A stretch of DNA of 43,972 bases from Lentzea sp. NBRC 102530 (lineage in GTDB: Bacteria > Actinomycetota > Actinomycetes > Mycobacteriales > Pseudonocardiaceae). The translations under genes were made by a program, and so were the position numbers. The first letter of the stretch is position 1. Every line of letters starts with the position of its first letter. The stretch lies in the NCBI RefSeq assembly GCF_030269365.1, contig NZ_BSTF01000024.1, positions 63,059 to 107,030 of the forward strand, written 5' to 3'. The notes under the pieces were generated by a model. It searched no databases. It had not been told where the DNA came from and saw nothing but the letters and a program-made list of their open reading frames with translations. Below are positions 20,301 to 32,300 of this stretch, one piece after another.

Positions 20301-23300
20301 GATGTGCCCGGACCCGCTCTGCCATGAGTCCTGCCTCGGGTACCACATGATCTGGTCCGCGCGGGGAGCCGGTGGACGATGGACCGCGAAGCGCCGGCCC
20401 CTGACCGTCAGTTCCCCGCCCGCGTCGAGCGACAGACCATGCGGAGCCTCGAAAAGCTTTCGGGCCACCCCTCCGTCCAGCAGAGCCTCGACGATCGCCT
20501 TGCCGACAGTCGTCCCGCCTGTCGTCGAGACGAGCAGGATCGGCCGGTGCGGGGAGTAGGCCAGCATCCGGCGGAACTGCGGCTGAGTCGCCAACATCTT
20601 CGCGAACCGGTCCGGCGACAACCGCACCGCCATGCCGTCCTTGCGGATGACGGGGATCTTGCCCTGGTCCTCCGTCACGAACACCAGGATCGGCAGGGTC
20701 CACGCTGGCCAGCCTGACGGCTTCAACGCGGTCAGGTCACCGTGCGGCAGTTCCACCCGGTGCTGGGCAAGCGATGCCGGAGTGACCTCCCTGGCCCATG
20801 CCGTGACGTAGGGCATGTCCGCGTTGCTGCCGTCTCCGAAGAAGTACAGCCCGAGCGACTCCCCGGCCGCGCCGAGCAGGACGTCGACTTCGAGGTCTGT
20901 TCCTCGCAGGTTCGACACGCGGGCGAACTCGACGTCCGAACGGTCTTCTGGGGCGTCGGGATCTCCGATCGGCGCATAGACGTCACCGAAGAAGCCAACC
21001 CTGCCGCGCAGCTCACCGGCGAACTGGTATCCCAGTGAGCCACCGGGTACGGATCGTCCCGCGTCGCGAGCCAGCAGGACCACCGGGACGTCCGGATCAT
21101 CGTCCAGCGCCTCGGCGAAATCGCGAACCCTGAGCAGCATCGACGCCAGGTCTGCGCCGCTCACGTCGTACTTTCTGCCGGCCCGTGACATGACTCGCGC
21201 GTAGGTGCCGTCAGGCGAGTCCACGACGACGAACAGTGGCTTCTTGCCTCGCGTGCGGCGCACCGACGTCCAAGGACCATCGAGGGTCGACGTCCCGCTG
21301 TCCACCTCGTCGGCGAGGTCGGCGATCCGCGCGGACGCGCCACTGTCCGCCGGGAACCCGAACACCGACGGCGTGATGATCGTGAAGACTGACCGAATCG
21401 ACAGCGGAGGGCCAGCGTTGACGACGGCGTTGGGGGGAAGGATGAGTCCTGTGGTGCCGTAGGCCAGCCTGCCCGCGAACTCATGTGTCTGCCAAGGCTC
21501 ACCGTTGAGCCGCTGAAGAGCGTCCGCGAAGTCGGCCATGGTCCGCCCCTGACCACCGTCACCGGGGTCGTCGCTGAGCAGCAGGAGCCGAGGCCTCGTG
21601 ATCAGGGAGCGGTAGGGCTTGAACGCCGTGGAGCCGAGCAGCAGCTCCGCCATCCTCAACGGAGTCGCCGCGGTGGCGTGCCCGCCAGGCAACGGCACCA
21701 TGAACACGCCGTCCCTGCTGCTGAGCGCGACCAGCACGGGGCGAACCCTGGACCCGAACGTCTCGGGCACCCATGCCTGCTGGGTGAGACGAACGCGCGT
21801 GGAGTGAGGCACTTCCTCGTAGATCAGCCGCAGCGCCAGATCGGATTCCACCGGCTTCAGCCGTCGGGCGATGGTCGACAGAGGTTCGACGTCGAACGCG
21901 AGCCCGAAGTTCTCGCCGGTCGGACCCGTGAACGCCGTCCACTGGACATCGTCCGGCTCGATCACGGGCACAGGCAGATAGCCACTGTCCGGAACCGGAA
22001 CGATGTCACCGTTGCTGTCGGCCTCGACCTGCTGAACGGCCAGCTCCGCGTACCGGAACGCGTCGGTCGGCCCCCGATCCGCCTGTAGGAACTGCATGGC
22101 CAGCTTGTGCTCCGAGGGGATGGACCGGAGCTTGTCCCGGTACGTGCGGCCGACCAGCCTGATCGGCACCGAACGATCGGCGGCGTACGCCTGGAAGTGA
22201 GGCGACCTCCGCATGGCCTCGGCCAACTGGGTGCCGTCCACCAGCTTGCCGTCGACCATGATCTTGTTGCCGGCCCAGGTCACGAAGACGTAGAACGGAG
22301 GAGGCCCGATCCTGGTCAGCTCGGTGGCTTCCTCCAGGGTCGCGTACACCCGCTCCCAGAAGGCCTTGTCCGTGCCCAGCCCCGAGTCGTAGCTCAACGC
22401 ACCGGACGCCACGATTCCCGCCGGTGGGAAGACGTCCGGCAGCACCGCGAACACCGGGGAGCCGCCACCCGACGCGACGTCCGACGACTCGTCCTCCGAC
22501 GACTCGACGATCGTCCCCTCCGGCGAGTCCAGCAGGAGGACACCGGGGTCCGACTCGCTGCCGGAATGAGCCCTTTGGGACGACGTGCTGTGCGCCAGCC
22601 AGGCGTCCGTCTCCTTAAGGCCACCGGGACGAATCCGGACCTGGTCCTCACCGAACCGGGTGGCCAGCCTCCTGGCCCTCGCCAACGCGACGTTGTTGCC
22701 CTTCACCCCGAGTTCGCGGGCCAGCACCGCGCGGAAGGCGGCGTTCGAGACGACGAAACCCTGCGAGACCTTGTCCAGCAGCGTCCATCGCTGCGCAGGA
22801 GTGAGTCGCAGGAGGTACCGCTGAGCACGGTCGACCTCGTCGGTCCAGGGAAGCTCCGGCAGGCCATCGCGGTGGATCAGCGGTCGAACGTCCTCTGTGG
22901 ACGCCGCATCGGGCTCGTCCAGTCGAGCATCCGGTGCGTCGCCTGTGGCAGACGGCGAAGGCGCGGCGTCCGTGGTGGACGGCGAAGGCAGGGCGTCCGC
23001 CACCGGGTCCGCACCGACGGTCTCCGTCCGAGGCTGCGGCGCGTCGTTCACGAGCTTGGCGAACGCCGTCTCCAGCGCGTCGACCTCGGCGTTCGCGATG
23101 CCGTCGAGGTGCCCGGTGATACCGGCCACCGCGTCTGCCCCGAGCGCGTGTCCAGGCAGGACGACACTGATTCTGGCGAACCGCTTCTGGTGAGGGCGCC
23201 CCGCGACGGTGATGGTGATGTCAGTAGGCGAAACCGCGCGCCCCAGCCTCCCGAGTCGCGTGAGTTCGGCGGCCAACTCGGCACGGAAGACCGCGGCGAC

Positions 23301-26300
23301 CGGTTCGGTGGAGATCGTCACCTCCGGCAGGTCGGCTTCGTTCCGCTGACGCCATGCCGCCGCCCTGGCGACCTTGCGCGCGATCTGCCGTACCCGCTCG
23401 GCGTCTCGTGCCAGCAGTTCGTTTCCTCGCCAGGACAGCTCCACCTCGAGCGGATCGATCCGATCGGCTGCCAGGTCCGACAGTGGCACGGACCCGCCGC
23501 CATCGCCGGGGGAACGGTCGGCGTCGGCCAGTGACCCGCCTGCCGTGACCACGACCGGCTTGCCAGGAGCGGTCACTATGACCGTCTCGGCCGCATAGGT
23601 GACGGCCTTCGCGCTGACGGCCTTGTTCCATTCCTTGCCCAGAGCCTTGGCGTCGCTTTCGTTCTTGCTGGCGCTCACCGCGTCGGCCATGCAGAACACC
23701 AGCATGATCGGACGTTCCGGGTCGGAACGCGCACCCATGTACGCGGAGGTGCCATACATGATCCTGGCCGCGTCGCCGCCCCGGAGCGTGACACTGTCAC
23801 CGAAGTGCAGCGGCGAGTCGGTCTTCGTCCTGAACTCAAGGCCACCCACGTCCCCGTGACCGCTCTGAATCCACACGGCCTTGTCGGACATCGCGAAGGG
23901 CGTCAGGTACGGGGCGTACCTCGCGGGCACCTCGCCGCCGTTCTCGTCCTTGGTCGCCGGCGAGATCTCCTTGAGGTAGTACAGGTGCCGCACGGCACGG
24001 TCACGGCGCGCTTCGGCCGACATCCCCAGGACGTCGTCCACGTCGTTCGGGAAGAACTGCCCGTAAGTGCCCAGTTTCCCGTTCACCGACGGGTACGACA
24101 CGATGTCGTCAGGCCTTGGAGGAGGCGGGGTGAAGGTCTCCAGCCTGGGTCCGTCCACCTCGAACCAGCCGGGGCCGGTGAGCTGGCCACTCGCCAGCAG
24201 ATGAACGTTCCTGCGGAAACCCCCCTGGGAGAACACATCGGTGAACGTCCGGCCGTCGGCTGGCGACCAGCCCGGTGACACGACCACCAAAGGCCGATTG
24301 CCATCCGCCGGCAACAGCTGGCGCATCCGGGGATCGGCCCTCAGCACCTTCGCGAGCTGTTCGGCCGTCACCGACACCGGCCGCGTGTCCTCCTGACCGC
24401 TCTCGTCCGTACGGCCGTGACGCAGTCCGTGCGCTCTGGACGGACCGGATTTGAAGATCACGAACAGCGGCATGACGCTGGCAGGCCAGGGCGTGCTCTC
24501 CTCGTGGGTGCCGGTCTCGTCCGTCCGGTCGTAGGTCCTCAGGCTGGTCGCGGTGACGTCCTCCGCCCAGTCCCTCGTCTCCTCGTAGTCGTCCTGATCC
24601 CCTTCGCTTCGGACGAACACCGCGACCGGCTTGTCGTACATGTTGTTCAGCACGTCGAACTTCAGGTCACCGGCTCGCAGCCCGGACACCAGCGCCCATC
24701 CGTCGTCCGAGTCCGGCGACGGGGCGTACACGTCGTTGAAGATCCCGGCCTCGTGCAACGCCCCTGCCAGCGCGAAGCCGACGTGACCTGTGTTCAGCTC
24801 CCGACCGGCCGCGTGGATGCTGAGCAGCACAGGACGATCCGGGTCGGACTCCAGCGCGTGGCGGAAGGCGGGATCGGTCAGCAACGTCTGACCGAACCGG
24901 TGTCCGTCCAGTTCGTAGGTCACCCCGGTCGACGACCTGACCAGGACCACGCGACCGTCAGGCGAGTGGGCGGCGACCAGCAGGGGCTTGCGCCGTCCCG
25001 ACAGGTGCGAAGGCCGCCGCACGACGGAAACACCGCGCTGCTCCTGATCAGCGAGCTCACGCAGCGACCGGGCCTCGTCGTCGGTGGCGGGGAACCCGAG
25101 CACTCTGCCAGAGGCCACCCTGTCGATCTCGCTCACCGGCATCGAGTCGGTCTTGGTGATCTTCGCGCCCAGCGGCACGACCAGACCCTTCGACTCGAAC
25201 TCGAGCTCGCCCACGTAGTCGTAGCCAGGCCACGAGGTCCCGTCCAACGCGCGCAACGCCTCCCGCAGATCGGCGCTGACGGTGCTCTGATGGTCCTGGT
25301 CGGTGTTCTCCGCGCTGATGAACAGGAGCAGGTCTCCCCGAACCGCGTGGCCCTTCAGCTTCTGGTACGTCGGCGACTCGAACACCAGCCGTGCCATCCG
25401 CGATACCGGAACGACCGCTGACCAGCCGTCCTTCAGCGGAACGACGAACTCCCCCGCGCGCATCGCCAGCACGATCATCACCGGCCGGGCTCGATCGCCC
25501 AGGCCAGAGGGCGCCCACGGAGGCATCTCCAGCGTCGCCGGCTCGGAGCGATCGGAGACGTTGCGGCGCCTGCCGATCGCGCTCATGATCGCGTTTGATC
25601 CGTAGAGACTCAGCGAGTGGTTGAGGAACGCGTTCCTGTCGTCACCGAGGACGAGAGCCAGACCGAAAACAGGATCGTCCGTGTGCTCAAGGGGAGTCCA
25701 CGACACCTCCTGGGAATCGAATTCGACGTCCTGAACGGCGTTGTCGGTCGCGGTCACCGTGACGAAGTCGCCGTCTTCGACGAAGGCGACACCCTCGTCG
25801 TCCAGCCGCAGGTCGCCGGTAGCCACCTCGACCACACGAGGCGGCCCGTCGCCGTTCAGCTCGCGGGTGAACTCCCCCACCTGGTCGAGAAACTCCTCCA
25901 GATCCTCGATATCCGAACCGATCACACGCAACGGCACCGAACCGTCGCCGGCGTACTGCTGGAAATGGGGAGAGCTCGACACGATCCGCGCGAGCTCGGC
26001 GCCGGTAATCAGGCTGTCGTCGTGTGCGAACCCTCCCTCAGTCACGGACACGAACACGTAGAAGGGCGCGGTCGTCAGACCGTGTTCCGGCAGGGACTCG
26101 TACAACTCGTCCCACATCCTGGCCTCGCCGTCGTCTCCTGAGGTGAGGAACAGCGCTCCCGACGACGCGGTCCCGAGCGGGTCGCGAACGTAGGCGTTGC
26201 CGAGTTCGCCCGCCGGAGCGACCTCGTTGTTCTTCCCGGTGTCCCAGGTGACAGGCGAGTTCGTCCGGTCCAGCTCGATTTCGGTGGCCTGTGAGCTGAC

Positions 26301-29300
26301 GTCGACCGGGCTGACGGATCGTGCGTTCTCTCGCGGCGAGGCGTCGGACCATTCCGAGCCGTCAGAGCCGTGAGAAGAGCCACCACGGGCCAACGTGCGG
26401 GGTCCGTGTTCCATCCACGGCGTCTTCGGGTCCGTCCCCGTGCCGGTGGCGCTGCCCCGCTCGGCGTTGCGCAACGTGATCCGGTCGGTGCCGAACCGCA
26501 GCGCCAGCCGCTCCGCCTTGGCTCGCGCGGCCTCCTCGCCCCGCACGTCGAGCTCGTGACCGAGAACCATACGGATCTCGTCGTCCACATCGGCGATCTC
26601 GTCCACGAACTCGTTCAGCATCTCCTGATGCACGAACGGCAGATCGGCCATGTGGATCATCGCGGCCTCGTACTGATCCGCCCACGGCACCTCGTCCGTG
26701 TCGGCCACGACCGGCGGTTCCTCGATGCCAGGCGGTTCCTCGTCGACCGGCGACTCTTCGTCGTCGAATACCAGCGGCTCCAGGTTCGAGCGGTCCTCTC
26801 TCGCCTTCCAGACCGGTGTGGTGATCGCCTTCCGCGAGGAGACGTCGATGAGCGTTCCGTCCGGACGGAACGCGGACACGTGCACCTCGTAGATCGGCAG
26901 CCTGTACTCTGCGCCTGCCAGCCTGATGTCGTCCTCCGCGGGGCTGACGTCCCCTGTGTTCGGGTCGACCAGAAACACACCGCCGTCGTGGTTCAGGACG
27001 TTCCACACCCACTCGACCCCGTGCACCGAACGGCCGAACACCAGGGCGCTCGCTCCATGCCCTGCCTCACGAACCTGCCTCGTCACCTCCGAAATCGCGT
27101 CCGTGCCCACACCGACGTACTGGGGCTGGGAACCGATCCGCGACTCGAAATGCTCCATGCCGAGCGAACCACCGGCGAGCACCGAGAGCGCTGGACGCGG
27201 CCTGCCGGTGAAGGTCTCGTGAACCGCGATCACGACATCGAGGAGATCGGGCTCGAGGCCACCGCGTTGCTTCTCGCCACGGACCAGCCTCGCGAACCAC
27301 CGGGGGTCGGAATGAAGCGTCCCTGGCGGGACTGCGTCCTCCAGCGCGTCACTCAGGTGTGGCGGAGGAAACTCCGTACGCGGCCGGGTCACCACGGCCA
27401 GCAACGGGGGGATGATCGAGTCGGTGTTGTACTGCGGCCGAACGTCGGCCACTTCGAGAAGGTCCTCGATGAGGTCCTGTGGTGGCAGGGTTTTGTGGTC
27501 AAGGTGCCACATGGCCGCGAGGTCCGTGACCTCGCTGACCAGAGTGGTGGACAACGCGCCCTGGAACTGGCCCGACCTCGCCACCGCCTGCCTCGCCACC
27601 CTCAGCGAGGTCCGCAGCGTGTCGCGGTCGACCTCGCTCAGGTGGGCATCCATCATCGCAACGACTGCGGGCCACGTCAGCGACAACGAAGTTACCTGGT
27701 CATTATGGAGGTACTCGGCAAAGAGCTTGCGCGCCGGCTCGTCCAGCATTCCGAACTGGTGGTGGAAGATCCAGCGTTCCGCCCACGTCGCGTCCGCTTC
27801 CAGCCTGCTGAAGTTCGCGTTCACCTGGTCGGTGAGCGACCACAGCCACAGCCCGAGCTCCGCTTCTCTGTTACGAAGCGACCTCCAAGCCGGACCGGCG
27901 ACCTTCGACGGCCCCGCGTTCATCGACGGCCCCGCGTTCATCGACGGCCCCGCGTTCATCGGCGGCCCCGCCTGCGCCAACACCCAGTTGATCTCCATCG
28001 GCGCAGTGTTCGGCTGCGGTCCAGCGGGCTTCGGTCCGGCGACCGATTCCGCCGGCGTGGCCGAACGCCGCAGACCTGACCCGGAGGACGTACTGAGCCC
28101 GGACGACTCGGTGGTGGGGAAGAAAACCCCGGCGTCCGCGCCGATGGCGGAGTAGATCGGGATGCGGACGTGCGCGTCCTCGCCGGAGTCGGCGCCCTCC
28201 TCCCCTGACACGCCGTCGTCCTCGTCGGAGAGGAACTGCGCGCCGACGTCCACCTTGAGATCCCGAGCCCAGGTGGCGAACTCGTCCAGGCTGAGCGACG
28301 CGGGGTGCGTGTACACGCTGTCGTTGAGCACGAACGTGCGGCGGGCGTGCGCCGTGCTCGCCTGGACGAAGACGGCATGGTTCGGAGTGGTGAGCAGCAC
28401 TCCTCGTGTGTCGGCCACAAGTTCCCAGAACTCGTTCATCGACTTCGGGGTCTCGATGACGCTGCTGAGCGGCTTCACCATGGACCGGAACTGCACCAGG
28501 TCGCGGTTGCCGAACCGTTGACCATCCGGGTCCGCCGCCAGGTGGCGCCGCAGCTTGTAAATGTAGGCGAGCCTGCTGACACCGAGAAGCCTGCGGTGTG
28601 GCCGATCGGCGAGGAGAGGCCACGACAGCGCGTTCACCGTCCAGCGATCGTGGAACAGCTTGCGCGTCAGCACGGCCGGCTCGGCGTCCGACAGATCGGC
28701 GGCGGCGAGCTTCTGCATGACGCGGCCCCACTGCCCGGACAGGTCACGCCACTGCCGCCGTACCGCCGGGTCGGACTGGTCCAGGTCCACGAGCCTGATC
28801 GCGCGCTGTTCGATCAGGTCGAAGGCCTGCTTCGCCTCGCTGGCCCGCTTGACGACCATGTCCTCATAGGACCGTCCGAAAGCACGATCCCGGTGGGCCT
28901 TCGTTTCCTCGTCCGTCTCGGCGAGCGAGCTGATCGTTTCTTCCGCCGTGCGACGACCGAGGTACAGCAGGCTCGCCAGCGTCGGAACCGTGTTGCGCAG
29001 GGCCGAGTCCATCGAGGCGACGGAACAGGTGTTGAGGAAGTACTGCTCCTCGTTTCCGGTGGAGGCGAACAAGGCCTCCTTCATCGCGGCGGGATTCCGC
29101 TCAAGCCGGGTGAAGAGCGGATCGCTTGCCATCGCCGCTCGCGCTGACGGCGCCAGGTTCACCAGCCCGAGCCGCGCCAGGCGCACGGCCAGCGGTTGAT
29201 GCGAGGGAATGGAGATGTTCCGCACCGGAGATCCGACGGCGTCGAACGGGTTCGCGCCGAGCGCGAGCAGGTCGTTGATCTCGGTGAGCAGCTGGGAGAA

Positions 29301-32300
29301 CCTGCGCTGGGTGATCGGCTGAATCGCCTGCCGGTCGATCTCGGTTCCCCTGCGGGTACGGGCGGACCGCTGCTGTTCTCTGGTGGGTACGAGGCTCGCG
29401 GCCAGAAGGGCGTCGTTGACCAGGACACGCACCCGCACCGCGAGGTCGGCGTCATCGAGCCTCGCCAACGACGCGTCCAGAGCCGCGAGGTGGGCACTCG
29501 TATCGGAGGGAAGGCCGCGGTACTCAAGCCGTCCCTCGCCGGCCAGCTCCTCGAACTGCGCCACCATGAACCGCGCCTGCTCGTCGTTCAGCGCGAGACT
29601 GGACGAGATACCCCGCATGACCTCGCCGTAGCCGTCGAGCGCCCGCTGAGACGGTGTCACGTCCTCGGTGTCCGTCCGGACCAGGACCATGTTCCGGCTG
29701 CCCCGCGCCGAAATCTCGTTCCGAACGGTGATGTCGATCTTCATCCGCGCCTGGGCGTCGGGTGGCATCAGTTGCAGCTCCGCCCGCAGCTCCCGCTCGA
29801 TCTCACGGTGCACCTGCGCGGTGCGCTTCGGCACGAAGACGTCCAGGAGCCGCCGCACACCGGTTTCCCTGTGCCCGATCACGGTGATCGTGGGGGCGGG
29901 CAGTCCCCTGGCAGCCCTCGCGTTGGCGTCGTAGATGGCCCTCTGCACGAGCTTGCGGATCTTCCGCTGTTCGCCTGCTCGCAGGCTGGTGCGCATCCGC
30001 TCGAACTGCACGGCCACCGTGTCGCCCACGGATTTGATCCGTGGAAGGAACGACGGAGACGTCCGCACGCTGTCGTCGCTGTTTTCGCTGCTTTGGGTTC
30101 CGACACTGTCCGACCCGACGTCGCTCCCGTGCTCGCTCGGCGGGAAGGACAGCGCGCGCGGCTGCTCGGCGCCATCACCGCTCTCGCTCCCGCTGCTGTC
30201 TTCCGTTCCAGCGACTCGCTGGAAACGCAGCGCTTCCGTCGCCACCTCGATCGGCCGCGGCGAACCGCTGTCCGGCAACGCCTCGGCGAACTCCCTCGCC
30301 AGCCGCTCGGGTTCGGTCGTCTCGTCTCCGAGCAGCACCAGCCGCACCGGCGTCGTCGGAACGGCGGTTCCCGTCCGGTACAGGGGCAACCTGCGCAGGC
30401 GGCGCGCCAGCGCGGCCCCGGAATCTTCGAAGTCCTGCGGTGCGGCGACCACGTAGAAGGGCTTGCCCTCGGAGGGTGGCGGGACATCGTTCAGCGCCCG
30501 TGCGCGGATCGCGTCCGCCCTGGTGCCTGCCGACATGACCACGCCTCCGGCCGCCGTCGGCGTGGGGCCGTGGGCACTGATCGGCAGCGGCGAGGGCAAC
30601 GGCTGCGGTGTGGGGGACACCGCGTTGCTCACAGCGGGCGACGCACCCTCATGCGGAAGCGCCAGCTTGGCGAACGAGCTTTCGAGCAGGTCGAGTTCGA
30701 CGGGGTCCATCCGCGTGAGGTCTCGGTCGGAAACGAGGTTGACGGCGTCGAGCCCGAGGTCGTCGTCGGTGAGGTCGACGGCGATCGTGGTGTCGGCCTC
30801 ACCGCCGCCGACACCGCTGCGCACCAGGACGTCGTCGGGGATGAGGCCCACTCCGAAGCGGCCGAGCATCGTCCATTCCTCGACCAGCGTGCTGCGGAGC
30901 TCCTGTTCCGCGTGCGCGTGATCCTGCCCGGTGATCGTGACCTCGGGAAGAGAGGCCTCGTTCGTCTTGCGCCACGCGGCGGCGCGGGCCACCCGCCGCG
31001 CGATGTCGCGCACACTCTCCTGCTGCGCCGGAGTGGGAGAGGACAGGTCGACGGTGACCGAGGGGATCTCCTTGGCCGCCAGATCGGCCAGAGGCACGTC
31101 CACCGGGGAGCCACCGGTGAGGGTGTAGGAACCGCCGTCGTCCACGGTGTAGTAGGTCCGCCTCATGTCCGCGAACATGCTTACCTTCTTGGTCCCCGCT
31201 GAGGAGACGACCGTGTCCGACCCGACAAGTCGTCGCCATTCCGTCAGATGCCGCTGCGCGGGACTCTCCGACATGTTCGGCGGAACCTGGCCGACCGAGC
31301 ACACGACCAGCTGAAGTGTGGCGTTCGGCGGCGGGGTCGCCTTGAGAAGACTGCCGCTGGCGAACATGAGCCGAGCGGCATCCTCACCGGTCATCCGGAC
31401 CGTGTGCCCTAGGGAGAACGGCCTGTCTGTCGACAACGCCAGAGCGAAGCCTTTTTCCCTGGGAAGACCGTGGCCTTGGAGAAGCCACACCGGGGCGTCG
31501 ATCACGGCCAGCGGCATGAGATACGGGCTGAACCTCGCCGCCGATGTCTCCACTCCGTTGACGTCGACCACGGCAGGAGAAACCTGCTTGAAGTAGTACG
31601 CCGTCGTAATCGCGCCCGTCTGGATCTTGGAGCGATTCATGGGGACCGAAAAGTCGGACTGCCTCAACGGAAAGAACTGTCCGTGCACTCCGAGCAGGGA
31701 GTCCTTCAGCAGCCCTGAAACGAACCGCTTGGGTTGCGGGATCTTCGGAGACACCGAGACCAGTGCCCCGCTCTTGACCTCGACCCTGCCCCGGTCGGTC
31801 AGCGACCACCCCCCGTCCAGCGTGTAGACGTCAACCCACAGACCTCCCTTCACCAGAGACTCGCTCAGCTCGGCCCCGTCGACGGCGGTCCCGCTGGGCG
31901 AGAGGAACACGACCGGCCGGACCTCACCCTCTGCCAACGCGTCCTGAACACCGAGTTCCGCGCGCAGCACCTTGGCCAGCGACTTCAGTGGAACGGTGAG
32001 CGGCAGCCCGTCGTACCGATACGCCTGGAACCCGTTCGCCCCCTGTTCGGCGATCACGACGAACGGCAGCGCGAGATCACCGTATTTGGTCCAGTCCGCC
32101 TCCTCCGACCGGACCACGCCATCCGGCCCGGTGGAATTGATCAGCTTCACGCTGTCGAGCGTCACGTTCCACGCCCACCTCTGAGCCTCCCGAAGGCGGT
32201 TCTCGTCGCCGGGATACCGGACGAACGCCGCGACGGGCGTGCCCTCGGCATTCCTGAGCAACCAGGTGACCAGATCACCGGCTCGCAACCGCGACACCGA

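Noticed and set aside
27900..27970. Possible CRISPR-like direct repeats
   Set aside because: The 18-bp units are contiguous without spacers and in frame with a protein linker.
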